Of a stretch of 64,000 nt of DNA, positions 53,699-62,879 are shown one piece after another. This DNA comes from Streptomyces triticisoli (GTDB taxonomy: Bacteria > Actinomycetota > Actinomycetes > Streptomycetales > Streptomycetaceae): NCBI RefSeq assembly GCF_003270085.1, contig NZ_QFDQ01000177.1:1-64000 (forward strand), written 5' to 3'. The first letter of the stretch is position 1, and each line of letters starts with the position of its first letter. Under the pieces are notes generated by a model. That model was given only the letters and a program-made list of their open reading frames with translations, did no database searches and was not told where the DNA came from. The position numbers and the translations under genes were made by a program.

Positions 53699-54855
53699 GC
53701 CCCCCGGCCGGACCCGACCGCGAACTGCTCGCCCGGGTCTTCCTCAGCCGGGTCCTCGAGCCCGGCGACGAGGTCGGCGGGCGGTGGCTGAGGGAGCTCG
53801 GGGCCGATGAGGTGGTCCGGCGGCTGCGGGACGGGACACCGCGGCTCGCCGGGGTGTCGGACAAGCGGTGGGCGGGACTGTGCGCGCGGGCGGCCCTGAC
53901 CGAACCCGAACGGGACCTCGCCCTCGCACACGAGGCCGGGGTGCGGTTCGTGCACCCCGGCGACATCGAGTGGCCCGCTCAGCTCGACGACCTCGGAGAC
54001 GGCCGCCCCACGGGACTGTGGGTACGCGGCCGGCCCAGCCTGCGGATATGGGCGCTGCGCTCGGTCGCCGTGGTCGGTGCCCGCGCCTGCACCCAGTACG
54101 GCGCCCACATGGCCGCCACCCTCGCCGCCGGCCTCGCCGAACACGGCTGGGTGGTGGTCTCCGGCGGCGCCTACGGAGTCGACGGCGCCGCCCACCGCGG
54201 CGCGCTCGGCGCAGGCGGCGCCACCGTCGCCGTCCTGGCCTGCGGCGTCGACCGGCCCTACCCGCGCGGGCACACCGAGTTGATCACCAGGATCGCGCAG
54301 CAGGGCCTGGTCGTCGGAGAGCTGCCGCCCGGTGACCACCCGACACCGAGCAGATTCATCGTCCGCAACCGGGTCATCGCGGCGCTCACCCGGGGCACCG
54401 TGGTCGTCGAGGCGGCCTACCGCAGCGGATCGCTGGTCACCGTGCGGGCGGCGCAGCGGCTGGGCCGCCACACCATGGGGGTGCCCGGACCGGCCACCAG
54501 CGCGCTCTCCGCCGGCGTCCACGAACTCCTGCGCAGCGGGGCCACGCTGGTCACCGACGCCGCGGAAGTCGTCGAGCTGGTCGGCGCCATGGGCGAACTC
54601 GCCCCCGACCGGCGCGGCCCCGTGCTCCCGCGCGACCTGCTGGAACCCGATGCCCGGCAGGTCCTGGCCGCGCTGCCCGCCCGCGGCGCGGCAACGCCGG
54701 CCGAGATCGCCCGCGGTGCCCGGACGACCCCGGACGACGTGATCGCGAGACTGTACGAACTCCGATCGCTCGGTTACGTCGAACGACTCGGCGAGGGATG
54801 GAAGTTGACACGCCAGGCGGTGGTCTCGGCCCGGGCGGGCCGGGACGGATGCTGA
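53695..54855 (+). CDS. dprA: DNA processing protein DprA
   Basis: A 386-aa DprA that loads RecA onto incoming single-stranded DNA. The Rossmann-like core has VAVVGARACTQYGAHMA, VVSGGAYGVDGAAHRGAL and ELPPGDHPTPSRFIVRNRVIA; a C-terminal winged helix (about residues 320-380) is present. GTG at 53695 overlaps the yifB stop. Streptomyces is not known to be naturally transformable, so the role is unclear. In S. coelicolor additional genes separate dprA from whiG as I recall; here whiG follows directly. Confidence 0.95.
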   Translation: MSPPAGPDRELLARVFLSRVLEPGDEVGGRWLRELGADEVVRRLRDGTPRLAGVSDKRWAGLCARAALTEPERDLALAHEAGVRFVHPGDIEWPAQLDDLGDGRPTGLWVRGRPSLRIWALRSVAVVGARACTQYGAHMAATLAAGLAEHGWVVVSGGAYGVDGAAHRGALGAGGATVAVLACGVDRPYPRGHTELITRIAQQGLVVGELPPGDHPTPSRFIVRNRVIAALTRGTVVVEAAYRSGSLVTVRAAQRLGRHTMGVPGPATSALSAGVHELLRSGATLVTDAAEVVELVGAMGELAPDRRGPVLPRDLLEPDARQVLAALPARGAATPAEIARGARTTPDDVIARLYELRSLGYVERLGEGWKLTRQAVVSARAGRDGC

Positions 54856-54927
54856 CCGAGCGTGTTCGACCGTCCGGGGGAATCCCGGACTGCTCCGGGG
54901 ATTCCCGCAGTTGGGCGTTTTTCCCGA

Positions 54928-54940
54928 TCACCGAGGGTGA
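54928..54940. promoter_or_regulatory. BldD-box-like site upstream of whiG
   Basis: TCACCGAGGGTGA fits the BldD consensus TNACNCWGNGTNA at 8 of 9 fixed positions and is nearly self-complementary. It lies about 180 bp before the whiG start. whiG is an established direct target of BldD bound to c-di-GMP, which makes this a good candidate. Confidence 0.6.
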
Positions 54941-55119
54941 CGACGGTGACCCGGCGGGGCGCACAGCGGAACGAATCTGCGCACGCTTCACGCCCCGCCG
55001 TTCGCGCACCGCGACACTCCAGTCACGCTACGCTCACGTGGTTCCGACCAGAGAGACGATCCCGACCGACAGCTCATCCAGACGCCCGCACTCCACGGCA
55101 GAACGGCACAAGGCGACGA

Positions 55120-55962
55120 ATGCCCCAGCACACCTCCGGACCCGACCGGGCGGCGATTCCCCCAGCCGCCCGTGACGGTGGCAGCGTGCGGCCGCCCGCT
55201 CCCTCGACGCTCGACGAGCTGTGGCGGTCGTACAAGGCGACGGGGGACGACCGGCTGCGGGAGCAGCTGATCCTGCACTACTCGCCGCTCGTCAAGTACG
55301 TCGCCGGCCGGGTGAGCGTCGGCCTGCCGCCCAACGTGGAGCAGGCCGACTTCGTCTCCTCCGGGGTCTTCGGGCTCATCGACGCGATCGAGAAGTTCGA
55401 CATCGACCGGGAGATCAAGTTCGAGACCTACGCGATCACCCGGATCCGGGGCGCGATGATCGACGAGCTGCGGGCGCTGGACTGGATCCCTCGGTCGGTG
55501 CGGCAGAAGGCGCGCAACGTCGAGCGGGCCTACGCGACCCTGGAGGCTCGGCTGCGACGCACCCCGACCGAGGGTGAGGTGGCCGCCGAGATGGGCATCC
55601 CGGTGGACGAACTGCACGCCGTCTTCAGTCAGTTGTCGCTGGCCAACGTGGTGGCGCTGGAGGAGCTGCTGCACGTCGGCGGCGAGGGCGGGGACCGGCT
55701 GAGCCTCATGGACACCCTGGAGGACACCGCCGCCGACAACCCGGTGGAGGTGGCCGAGGACCGGGAGCTGCGCCGGTTCCTGGCCCGGGCGATCAACACG
55801 CTGCCCGACCGGGAGAAGACCGTCGTCACGCTGTACTACTACGAAGGCCTCACGCTGGCCGAGATCGGTAACGTGCTCGGGGTGACCGAGAGCCGGGTCA
55901 GCCAGATCCACACCAAGTCGGTGCTGCAGCTGCGCGCCAAGCTGGCGAGCTTCGGACGCTGA
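55120..55962 (+). CDS. whiG: Sporulation sigma factor WhiG (FliA family)
   Basis: A 280-aa sigma factor committing aerial hyphae to sporulation. Region 2 ([41 protein letters not shown]), region 3 ([20 protein letters not shown]) and region 4 ([21 protein letters not shown]) are all intact, and the length equals that of known WhiG. ATG 55120 starts [20 protein letters not shown]. It is normally held inactive by the anti-sigma RsiG with c-di-GMP; rsiG is not in this window. Confidence 0.97.
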   Translation: MPQHTSGPDRAAIPPAARDGGSVRPPAPSTLDELWRSYKATGDDRLREQLILHYSPLVKYVAGRVSVGLPPNVEQADFVSSGVFGLIDAIEKFDIDREIKFETYAITRIRGAMIDELRALDWIPRSVRQKARNVERAYATLEARLRRTPTEGEVAAEMGIPVDELHAVFSQLSLANVVALEELLHVGGEGGDRLSLMDTLEDTAADNPVEVAEDRELRRFLARAINTLPDREKTVVTLYYYEGLTLAEIGNVLGVTESRVSQIHTKSVLQLRAKLASFGR

Positions 55963-56013
55963 CCCGGCCGGAGTGCCTCCCGGGGCGGGTGGCGCGTCCG
56001 TACAGTGGTCGAC

Positions 56014-56595
56014 GTGCCAAGGATTCGAGCGGCCTCAGTGGCCGAGCACCGGTCGATGCAGCGAGCCGCCCTGCTGGACGCGGCACGGACCCTGCTGTCC
56101 GAGGGCGGGACGGAGACGCTGACCTTCCCGGCCCTGGCCGAGCGGACGGGGCTCGCGCGGTCGTCGGTGTACGAGTATTTCCGGTCACGGGCCGCCGTGG
56201 TCGAGGAGCTGTGCGAGGTCGACTTCCCGGTGTGGGCCGCGGAGGTCTCGGCGGCCATGGCGGCCGTCGACGGACCGGAGGCCAAGGTCGAGGCGTACGT
56301 CCGCAAGCAGCTGGAGCTGGTGGGGGACCAGCGGCACCGGGCCGTCGTGGCGATCTCCGCGAGCGAGCTGGACGCCGGCGCGCGGGAGAAGATCCGGGCC
56401 GCGCACGGAGGGCTCGTCGCGATGGTCGTCGAGGCACTGGGAGAGCTGGGACACGAGCAGCCTCGCCTCACGGCGATGCTGGTGCAGGGCGTCGTGGACG
56501 CGGCTGTGCGGAGGATTGAGCTGGGGGCCGCGGAGGATCCCGAGCAGATCGCGGAGGCCGCGGTGGGGATGGCCCTGCGGGGGGTGTGCGGCTGA
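56014..56595 (+). CDS. TetR-family transcriptional regulator
   Basis: A 193-aa TetR protein. The HTH is TFPALAERTGLARSSVYEYF (about residues 43-62) and the C-terminal ligand-binding half is helical. I choose GTG 56014 (VPRIRAASVAEHRSMQ) rather than 56005, because TACAGT at 56001-56006 makes a convincing -10 with transcription starting about at 56014, that is, leaderless. It lies directly downstream of whiG, a position conserved in streptomycetes. Its target is unknown. Confidence 0.86.
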   Translation: MPRIRAASVAEHRSMQRAALLDAARTLLSEGGTETLTFPALAERTGLARSSVYEYFRSRAAVVEELCEVDFPVWAAEVSAAMAAVDGPEAKVEAYVRKQLELVGDQRHRAVVAISASELDAGAREKIRAAHGGLVAMVVEALGELGHEQPRLTAMLVQGVVDAAVRRIELGAAEDPEQIAEAAVGMALRGVCG

Positions 56596-56620
56596 GACAC
56601 CCAGCCGCGGGCAGAGTCAT

Positions 56621-56706
56621 GCCTCCCCCGTGCTGAACGCCTGGGGGTACCCCCACAAGACTATGGGGGTTCCCCCTGTTCGAGCGGAGTCGAGAACTTG
56701 GGGGAG
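56621..56706. repeat. Full-length Streptomyces palindromic intergenic repeat
   Basis: GCCTCCCCCGTGCTGAACGC, a CTGGGGGTACCCCCA core, TATGGGGGTTCCCC, then GTTCGAGCGGAGTCGAGAAC and TTGGGGGAGAAGC. It matches the unit at 44064-44147. A further partial piece (GAGCCTGGGGGAGA) follows at 56713-56726. It lies between the TetR gene and the convergent M23 peptidase gene and probably terminates both. Confidence 0.85.
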
Positions 56707-56762
56707 AAGCCGAGAGCCTGGGGGAGACATCCCGCAAGCGCGGGCAAGCGCCCCAACCCATC

Positions 56763-57449
56763 TCACCCCACCCCGCCCAGCCACAGCCAGGGAGCACGAC
56801 TGCCCGCAGCTACGGCGGCACGGGCCCGCGACTGGCTCGACGGCTGCGGCAATGGCACCCCCAGTACCGGCAGCAGCCTTGTCGGGCCGTTCAACAGCCA
56901 CGGGGGGAGCAGCAGCAGAGGATTCAGGTAGGTCTTGGCGCGCAGCAGGCCCCAGTGGACGCACACACCCCCGCAGTGCGACCCCGTCGCCTCCACCGTG
57001 CCGATGATCGCGCCCGCCGCCACCTCGTCACCCTTCCGTACGGACGCCGTCACCGGCTCGTACGTCGTCCGCAGCGGTGGGTCTCCCGTGCCCGTCAGCT
57101 CGATCGACACCACGCCTCTTCCGGCCACCGGGCCCGCGAAGAACACCCGCCCCGCCGCCACCGCCCGTACGGGAGCGCCCGGCGGCGCGCCGAGGTCCAC
57201 GCCCCGGTGCCCGGGGCCGTAGACCGTCGCCGGCGGCTCCCAGCCCCGTAGCACCGGCGGGCGTACCCCCACGGGCCACGCCCGGCCCACGGCCGGCACC
57301 GACGTGTCCCCTTCGCCCGGACCCGCACCGGCCGGCGGAGCCGGACCGCCGCCGCCCGCCCACGCCACCGAGGCCAGCAGCGCCGCCACGACCCCAGCCG
57401 GCAGCCCCAGCCGGGCACCCGCACCCCGCATCGCACGCATCCGAAACAT
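56763..57449 (-). CDS. Secreted M23-family (LytM) peptidase-like protein
   Basis: A 228-aa exported protein: signal peptide [20 protein letters not shown] then [12 protein letters not shown] with a probable AWA cleavage site. The M23 domain has [20 protein letters not shown] (zinc-ligand HxxxD) and [12 protein letters not shown], where the usual HxH is VHW, so one zinc ligand appears replaced and activity may be altered. The C-terminus is proline/leucine-rich. The start at ATG 57449 is preceded by GGTGGG. It is divergent from rpsB and may act in wall remodelling. Confidence 0.82.
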   Translation of the reverse strand: MFRMRAMRGAGARLGLPAGVVAALLASVAWAGGGGPAPPAGAGPGEGDTSVPAVGRAWPVGVRPPVLRGWEPPATVYGPGHRGVDLGAPPGAPVRAVAAGRVFFAGPVAGRGVVSIELTGTGDPPLRTTYEPVTASVRKGDEVAAGAIIGTVEATGSHCGGVCVHWGLLRAKTYLNPLLLLPPWLLNGPTRLLPVLGVPLPQPSSQSRARAAVAAGSRAPWLWLGGVG

Positions 57450-57721
57450 GCGCCCACCGTCCCGTACCCCCGCCGGACCCGGCCGGGGCCTGTGGACAAC
57501 TCGCCGGTTGTGGACAGCGGCGTCACCCGGGGCCTCCCAAGTCCCGTACACTTCTGATGGCGACCCGGGCCACCGGGTCGACTTCGCACGCCCCGACACG
57601 GACCGGCAACGGCCGTTGTCAGCGCCTCTCGGTCCCTCGTGGCACGGCGCATTGCGGGCGTCAGGCGCGGAAGCCGTCCGGCATCCGCGGCACAACCGAG
57701 AAACTCAAGGAGAGTACGGCC
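57450..57721 (+). promoter_or_regulatory. rpsB promoter and leader region
   Basis: This 272-bp spacer between the peptidase gene and rpsB contains TACACT (57547-57552), a good -10 hexamer giving a leader of about 160 nt, and GGAGAG (about 57709-57714) as the rpsB ribosome binding site. Repeated TTGTGGACA-like words occur near 57508. Autoregulatory S2 leaders are known in bacteria, but I could not fold a specific one here. Confidence 0.45.
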
Positions 57722-58633
57722 ATGGCCGTCGTCACGATGCGGGAGCTGCTGGAGAGCGGCGTCCACTTCGGTCACCAGACCCGCCGTTGGAACCCGAAGA
57801 TGAAGCGCTTCATCTTCACCGAGCGCAACGGCATCTACATCATCGACCTGCTCCAGTCGCTGTCGTACATCGACCGCGCCTACGAGTTCGTCAAGGAGAC
57901 CGTCGCCCACGGTGGCACGGTCATGTTCGTCGGTACGAAGAAGCAGGCGCAGGAGGCCATCGCCGAGCAGGCCACCCGCGTCGGCATGCCCTACGTCAAC
58001 CAGCGCTGGCTGGGCGGCATGCTCACCAACTTCTCGACCGTCTACAAGCGTCTGCAGCGCCTGAAGGAGCTCGAGCAGATCGACTTCGAGGACGTCGCGG
58101 CCTCCGGTCTGACCAAGAAGGAGCTCCTGGTCCTCTCCCGCGAGAAGGCCAAGCTGGAGAAGACCCTCGGCGGTATCCGCGAGATGCAGAAGGTGCCGAG
58201 CGCCGTCTGGATCGTGGACACCAAGAAGGAGCACATCGCGGTCGGCGAGGCCCGCAAGCTCAACATCCCGGTCGTCGCCATCCTCGACACCAACTGCGAC
58301 CCCGACGAGGTCGACTACAAGATCCCGGGCAACGACGACGCGATCCGCTCCGTCACCCTGCTCACCCGTGTGATCGCCGACGCCGTCGCCGAGGGCCTCA
58401 TCGCCCGCTCCGGCGCCGCCGGTGAGAAGGGCGAGAAGGCCGCGGGCGAGCCGCTCGCCGAGTGGGAGCGCGACCTGCTCGAGGGTGAGAAGAAGGCCGC
58501 TGCCGAGGCCGCCGCTCCGGCCGCCGAGGCTGCTCCGGCTGCCGAGGCTGCTCCGGCCGCCGAGGCTGCTCCGGCCGCCGAGGCGGAGAAGCCGGCCGAG
58601 GCCGCTCCGGCCACCGAGGGCGAGCAGGCCTGA
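57722..58633 (+). CDS. rpsB: 30S ribosomal protein S2
   Basis: A 303-aa S2: [51 protein letters not shown]. The C-terminal about 60 residues are an Ala/Glu/Pro repeat tail ([15 protein letters not shown]), an actinobacterial elaboration with tandem 18-nt DNA repeats prone to length change. It heads the rpsB-tsf pair. Confidence 0.97.
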   Translation: MAVVTMRELLESGVHFGHQTRRWNPKMKRFIFTERNGIYIIDLLQSLSYIDRAYEFVKETVAHGGTVMFVGTKKQAQEAIAEQATRVGMPYVNQRWLGGMLTNFSTVYKRLQRLKELEQIDFEDVAASGLTKKELLVLSREKAKLEKTLGGIREMQKVPSAVWIVDTKKEHIAVGEARKLNIPVVAILDTNCDPDEVDYKIPGNDDAIRSVTLLTRVIADAVAEGLIARSGAAGEKGEKAAGEPLAEWERDLLEGEKKAAAEAAAPAAEAAPAAEAAPAAEAAPAAEAEKPAEAAPATEGEQA

Positions 58634-58652
58634 CCCGTCAGCGTCAGCGTTG

Positions 58653-58688
58653 ACGGCGGGAGCGGGGGCATGAAACCGCTCCCGCCGT
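58653..58688 (+). terminator. Hairpin between rpsB and tsf (attenuator-like)
   Basis: ACGGCGGGAGCGG (58653-58665) pairs with 58676-58688 in a perfect 13-bp stem with a ten-base loop. Placed inside the rpsB-tsf operon, it probably reduces read-through so that S2 and EF-Ts are made in different amounts. Confidence 0.65.
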
Positions 58689-58801
58689 TCACCCGTGGGT
58701 CAGCGGTGCGTCGGCGAACCTCTCTCCAGGGGATGTCCCCCGGGGACTCGCAGGCCCCCTGACCTTCGATCTTCCAGACCTCGAGAAAGATTCACAGACT
58801 C

Positions 58802-59638
58802 ATGGCGAACTACACCGCCGCCGATGTCAAGAAGCTCCGCGAGCTCACCGGCGCCGGCATGATGGACTGCAAGAAGGCGCTGGACGAGGCCGAGGGCAAC
58901 GTCGAGAAGGCCGTCGAGGCGCTGCGCATCAGGGGCCAGAAGGGCGTCGCCAAGCGCGAGAGCCGCTCCGCCGAGAACGGCGCCGTGGTCTCGATCATCG
59001 CCGACGACAACTCCTCCGGTGTCCTCGTCGAGCTGAAGTGCGAGACGGACTTCGTCGCCAAGGGCGACAGGTTCCAGGCCGTGGCCCGGACCATCGCCGA
59101 GCACGTCGCCAAGACCTCTCCGGCCGACCTCGAGGCCCTGCTGGCCTCCGAGATCGAGTCCGGCAAGACCGTCCAGGCGTACGTGGACGAGGCCAACGCC
59201 AACCTCGGCGAGAAGATCGTCCTGGACCGCTTCGCGCAGTTCTCCGACGGCTTCGTGACCGCGTACATGCACCGCACGATGCCCGACCTGCCCCCGCAGA
59301 TCGGTGTCCTCGTCGAGTTCGACAAGCCGAACGCCGAGGTTGCCAAGGGCGTCGCCCAGCACATCGCCGCCTTCGCGCCGCAGTACCTTTCCAAGGAGGA
59401 CGTGCCGGCCGACGTCGTCGAGTCCGAGCGCCGTATCGCCGAGGAGACCACCCGCGCCGAGGGCAAGCCCGAGGCCGCGATCGCCAAGATCGTCGAGGGT
59501 CGTCTGAACGGCTTCTTCAAGGACGCCACGCTGCTTGGCCAGGCGTACGCGCTCGACCAGAAGAAGTCGGTCCAGAAGGTTCTGGACGAGGCCGGTGTCA
59601 CCCTGAAGCGCTTCACGCGCATCAAGGTCGGCATCTGA
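58802..59638 (+). CDS. tsf: Translation elongation factor Ts
   Basis: A 278-aa EF-Ts: N-terminal UBA-like domain MANYTAADVKKLRELTGAGM with MDCKKALDEAEGNVEKAVE, the EF-Tu contact signature VELKCETDFVAKGDRF, and a C-terminal module KRFTRIKVGI. It exchanges GDP for GTP on EF-Tu. ATG at 58802; no strong Shine-Dalgarno, but AGAAAGA is near. Confidence 0.97.
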   Translation: MANYTAADVKKLRELTGAGMMDCKKALDEAEGNVEKAVEALRIRGQKGVAKRESRSAENGAVVSIIADDNSSGVLVELKCETDFVAKGDRFQAVARTIAEHVAKTSPADLEALLASEIESGKTVQAYVDEANANLGEKIVLDRFAQFSDGFVTAYMHRTMPDLPPQIGVLVEFDKPNAEVAKGVAQHIAAFAPQYLSKEDVPADVVESERRIAEETTRAEGKPEAAIAKIVEGRLNGFFKDATLLGQAYALDQKKSVQKVLDEAGVTLKRFTRIKVGI

Positions 59639-59759
59639 GAGTCTCAGGTCCGTACCGCGACGGACGCCCGACCCGGATAGGGTCGACAGCAGTCGTCCAC
59701 CTCGCGCGCGTATGCCGTCACGTACACGCGCGCGTGGGGCGACAGCAGAACTGACGAGG

Positions 59760-59813
59760 AGGCCATTGCCGCTGCATGGGATGCGAAACGCCCCACCGGC
59801 AATGGCCTTCTTC
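59760..59813 (+). terminator. Long stem-loop between tsf and pyrH
   Basis: An 11-bp perfect stem (AGGCCATTGCC at 59760-59770, complement 59798-59808) encloses a 27-nt loop with its own small GCAT/ATGC hairpin, and is followed by TCTTC. It lies 33 nt before the pyrH start, so it may be a tsf terminator or an attenuator in the pyrH leader. Confidence 0.6.
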
Positions 59814-59845
59814 GCATGTGCACCACGTAACAGAGGCGGGATCTC

Positions 59846-60604
59846 ATGACCACCAAGGCCCAGAAGAGCGACGACGGCAAAGTAACCGGCCGGTTTCTGC
59901 TGAAGCTGTCCGGAGAGGCATTCTCCGGCGGCGGGGGCCTGGGCGTCGACCCGGACGTGGTGCACGCCATCGCCCGTGAGATCGCTGCCGTCGTACGGGA
60001 CGGCGCGCAGATCGCGGTCGTGATCGGCGGCGGCAACTTCTTCCGCGGTGCCGAACTCCAGCAGCGCGGCATGGACCGTGCCCGCTCGGACTACATGGGC
60101 ATGCTCGGCACCGTGATGAACTGCCTCGCCCTTCAGGACTTCCTGGAGAAGGAGGGCATCGACAGCCGGGTCCAGACCGCCATCACCATGGGCCAGGTCG
60201 CCGAGCCGTACATCCCGCTGCGTGCCGTGCGCCACCTGGAGAAGGGCCGCGTGGTCATCTTCGGCGCCGGTATGGGCATGCCGTACTTCTCCACCGACAC
60301 CACCGCCGCCCAGCGCGCCCTGGAAATCGACGCCGAGGCGCTGCTCATGGGTAAGAACGGGGTGGACGGGGTTTACGACTCCGACCCGAAGGCCAACCCG
60401 GACGCCGTGAAGTTCGACTCGCTCGGCTACGGCGAGGTCATCACACGCGACCTGAAGGTCGCCGACGCCACGGCGATCACGCTGTGCCGCGACAACAGGC
60501 TTCCGATCGTCGTCTTCGAACTTCTGACGGAGGGCAATATCGCCCGGGCCGTCAAGGGTGAGAAGATCGGCACGCTTGTGGGTGACCAAGGCAGCCGGGA
60601 CTGA
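59846..60604 (+). CDS. pyrH: UMP kinase
   Basis: A 252-aa amino-acid-kinase-fold UMP kinase: [60 protein letters not shown]. It makes UDP for nucleic acid and wall precursors and is usually controlled by GTP/UTP. ATG at 59846. frr follows after 189 bp. Confidence 0.96.
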   Translation: MTTKAQKSDDGKVTGRFLLKLSGEAFSGGGGLGVDPDVVHAIAREIAAVVRDGAQIAVVIGGGNFFRGAELQQRGMDRARSDYMGMLGTVMNCLALQDFLEKEGIDSRVQTAITMGQVAEPYIPLRAVRHLEKGRVVIFGAGMGMPYFSTDTTAAQRALEIDAEALLMGKNGVDGVYDSDPKANPDAVKFDSLGYGEVITRDLKVADATAITLCRDNRLPIVVFELLTEGNIARAVKGEKIGTLVGDQGSRD

Positions 60605-60793
60605 CCGGCGTACCCCGACCGGGGTTCGCCGGGAGGACACCTGTCCGGAGGACGGACGGGACGGACCCTGGCCGGGGGATGGACAATGTCCCGTCGGTCG
60701 GGAACCGTGCAGGAAGAAGACGCGACGCAGCCGGCCGCCGGGCCCCGACAAGGAACCGCAGCCGGGCCTACTCAAGACACGCAGGAGCAAGTG

Positions 60794-61351
60794 GTGATCG
60801 AAGAGACCCTCCTCGAAGCCGAGGAGAAAATGGAGAAGGCCGTCGTGGTCGCCAAGGAGGACTTCGCCGCGATCCGCACCGGCCGTGCGCACCCGGCGAT
60901 GTTCAACAAGATCGTGGCCGACTACTACGGCGCGCTGACGCCGATCAACCAGCTGGCCTCGTTCTCCGTGCCCGAGCCGCGCATGGCCGTGGTGACGCCG
61001 TTCGACAAGAGCGCGCTGCGCAACATCGAGCAGGCGATCCGCGACTCCGACCTGGGCGTCAACCCGAGCAACGACGGCAACATCATCCGGGTGGTGTTCC
61101 CCGAGCTGACCGAGGAGCGCCGGCGGGAGTTCATCAAGGTCGCCAAGACCAAGGGTGAGGACGCCAAGGTCTCCATCCGCGCCGTGCGCCGCAAGGCCAA
61201 GGACGCCATCGACAAGCTGATCAAGGACGGCGAGGTCGGTGAGGACGAGGGCCGTCGTGCGGAGAAGGAGCTCGACGACACCACCGCGAAGTACGTGGCG
61301 CAGGTGGACGAGCTCCTGAAGCACAAGGAAGCGGAACTGCTCGAGATCTGA
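60794..61351 (+). CDS. frr: Ribosome recycling factor
   Basis: A 185-aa RRF, exactly the family length from GTG 60794 ([17 protein letters not shown]). AGGAG lies six nucleotides upstream; a GTG one codon earlier is too close to it. [15 protein letters not shown] and the coiled-coil C-terminus are diagnostic. It splits post-termination ribosomes with EF-G. Stop overlaps the cdsA start (TGATG). Confidence 0.96.
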   Translation: MIEETLLEAEEKMEKAVVVAKEDFAAIRTGRAHPAMFNKIVADYYGALTPINQLASFSVPEPRMAVVTPFDKSALRNIEQAIRDSDLGVNPSNDGNIIRVVFPELTEERRREFIKVAKTKGEDAKVSIRAVRRKAKDAIDKLIKDGEVGEDEGRRAEKELDDTTAKYVAQVDELLKHKEAELLEI

Positions 61352-62535
61352 TGAACGACTCTTCCTGGGGAGCGCCGCGGCAGGCCGGGTACTGGGGGCC
61401 CGCGGATCGGTCACCTGCCCAGGGACCCCTCCCGGGGGTCGCCCCGACGGGTCCCGCCTACGATGCGCATGACGCCCAGCGGACCCGCCCCATGCCCCTC
61501 GTGCCCGACGGGCCCGCCCACGGCGGAATCCAGGATGACGACCCGGGGGCTGCTCGGCCGGGCGGCCCCTCGTTCGGCGACGGCACGCCTCAGCAGCCGT
61601 ACCACCCGCCGCAGCAGCGGCCTTACGACACGCCGCGGACGTCCTCCCACGGGGCGCCGCAGAATCCGGAGCCCATGCCCGACGCCCCGCAGCCGGCGCC
61701 CGCGCCGGCACCGCAGAAGAAGAGCGCGGGGCGCGACCTGGGCGCCGCCATAGGCGTCGGGGTCGGGCTCGGCGTGGTGATCGTCGCGTCGCTGTTCGTC
61801 GTCAAGACCGTGTTCGTGGGTGTCATCGCGATCGCGGTCGTGGTGGGGCTGTGGGAGCTCACCAAGCGGCTGGAGGAGCGCAAGGGCATCAAGGCGCCGC
61901 TCGTGCCGCTGGCGGTCGGCGGAGCGGCCATGGTGGTCGCCGGGTACGCGCGGGGGGCCGAGGGGGCCTGGGTGGCGATGGCGCTGACCGCGCTCGCCGT
62001 CCTGGTCTGGCGGATGACACAGCCGCCGGAGGGCTACCTCAAGGACGTCACGGCCGGTGTGTTCGCGGCGTTCTACGTGCCGTTCCTGGCCACGTTCGTG
62101 GCGATGATGCTGGCCGCGGACGACGGGCCCCGCCGTGTGATGACCTTCCTCGTCCTCACGGTGGTCAGCGACACGGGCGCGTACGCCGTCGGCTGGCGCT
62201 TCGGGCGGCGCAAGCTCGCCCCGCGCATCAGTCCCGGCAAGACCCGCGAGGGCCTGTTCGGCGCGGTCGCCTTCGCGATGGTGGCGGGCGCGCTGTGCAT
62301 GCAGTTCCTGATCGAGGGCGGCGCCTGGTGGCAGGGCCTCCTCCTCGGCCTCGCGGTCGCCATCAGCGCGACCCTGGGCGACCTCGGCGAGTCCATGATC
62401 AAACGTGACCTGGGCATCAAGGACATGGGCACCCTGCTGCCGGGCCACGGGGGCATCATGGACCGCCTGGACTCGCTCCTGCCCACGGCCCCGGTGGTCT
62501 GGTTGCTGCTGGTGATCTTCGTCGGCAGCGGCTGA
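61351..62535 (+). CDS. cdsA: Phosphatidate cytidylyltransferase
   Basis: A 394-aa membrane enzyme making CDP-diacylglycerol. The first about 125 residues are a Pro/Gln/Gly-rich cytosolic extension common in actinobacteria, then about eight membrane helices, ending with the family signature SMIKRDLGIKDMGTLLPGHG and GIMDRLDSLLPT. Coupled to frr by TGATG overlap. Its substrate comes from the plsC/gpsA branch seen earlier in the window. Confidence 0.95.
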   Translation: MNDSSWGAPRQAGYWGPADRSPAQGPLPGVAPTGPAYDAHDAQRTRPMPLVPDGPAHGGIQDDDPGAARPGGPSFGDGTPQQPYHPPQQRPYDTPRTSSHGAPQNPEPMPDAPQPAPAPAPQKKSAGRDLGAAIGVGVGLGVVIVASLFVVKTVFVGVIAIAVVVGLWELTKRLEERKGIKAPLVPLAVGGAAMVVAGYARGAEGAWVAMALTALAVLVWRMTQPPEGYLKDVTAGVFAAFYVPFLATFVAMMLAADDGPRRVMTFLVLTVVSDTGAYAVGWRFGRRKLAPRISPGKTREGLFGAVAFAMVAGALCMQFLIEGGAWWQGLLLGLAVAISATLGDLGESMIKRDLGIKDMGTLLPGHGGIMDRLDSLLPTAPVVWLLLVIFVGSG

Positions 62536-62556
62536 CCCACCCGGAACACATGCGCA

Positions 62557-62585
62557 CGGGCCCCCACCCGCCGGGTGGGGGCCCG
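62557..62585 (+). terminator. Terminator after cdsA
   Basis: A perfect 13-bp stem (CGGGCCCCCACCC at 62557-62569, complement 62573-62585) with a three-base loop, 22 bp past the cdsA stop codon. It ends the pyrH-frr-cdsA transcript. Confidence 0.8.
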
Positions 62586-62636
62586 CCGGCGTCCTGGGCA
62601 TGGGCCGCCCATCGCGCCCGCCGATAAGATCCCGGC

Positions 62637-62813
62637 ATGGGGCGGGCTCGGCTGGGGGACGACGGCAGATACCACGGCGACCTGCTGTGCCGCTGGTGCG
62701 ATGCCCTCATCAACCAGGACGGACGGCGCAGACCGCGGCGCTACTGCAACGGTCGGCACCGGACGAAGACGTACCTCTCCTGGATCGGCGCACTGATCGC
62801 AGGCCTCTTCTGA
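62637..62813 (+). CDS. Small zinc-ribbon-like protein (58 aa), probably leaderless
   Basis: A short frame between cdsA and rlmN: MGRARLGDDGRYHGDLLCRW, then CDALINQDGRRRPRRYCNGR and HRTKTYLSWIGALIAGLF. CxxC followed 15 residues later by C-x4-H suggests a zinc-binding knuckle; the C-terminal LSWIGALIAGLF is hydrophobic, possibly membrane-touching. There is no Shine-Dalgarno, but TAAGAT (62625-62630), a near-consensus -10, ends six nucleotides before the ATG, as in other leaderless Streptomyces genes. Codon third positions are mostly G/C. I do not recognise the family; the function is unknown. Confidence 0.7.
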   Translation: MGRARLGDDGRYHGDLLCRWCDALINQDGRRRPRRYCNGRHRTKTYLSWIGALIAGLF

Positions 62814-62879
62814 CCCGGCCACCGGGTTGTCCACAGCCGATCGGGGCCACCCCAGCGGATCTGCGACACTGGTACCACC

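Noticed and set aside
56005-56013. GTG at 56005 as the start of the TetR gene
   Set aside because: It lies within the probable -10 hexamer TACAGT; transcription should begin at about 56014.
58700-61711. 1003-codon minus-strand frame opposite tsf, pyrH and frr
   Set aside because: It covers three unambiguous essential genes on the other strand and has low-complexity composition.
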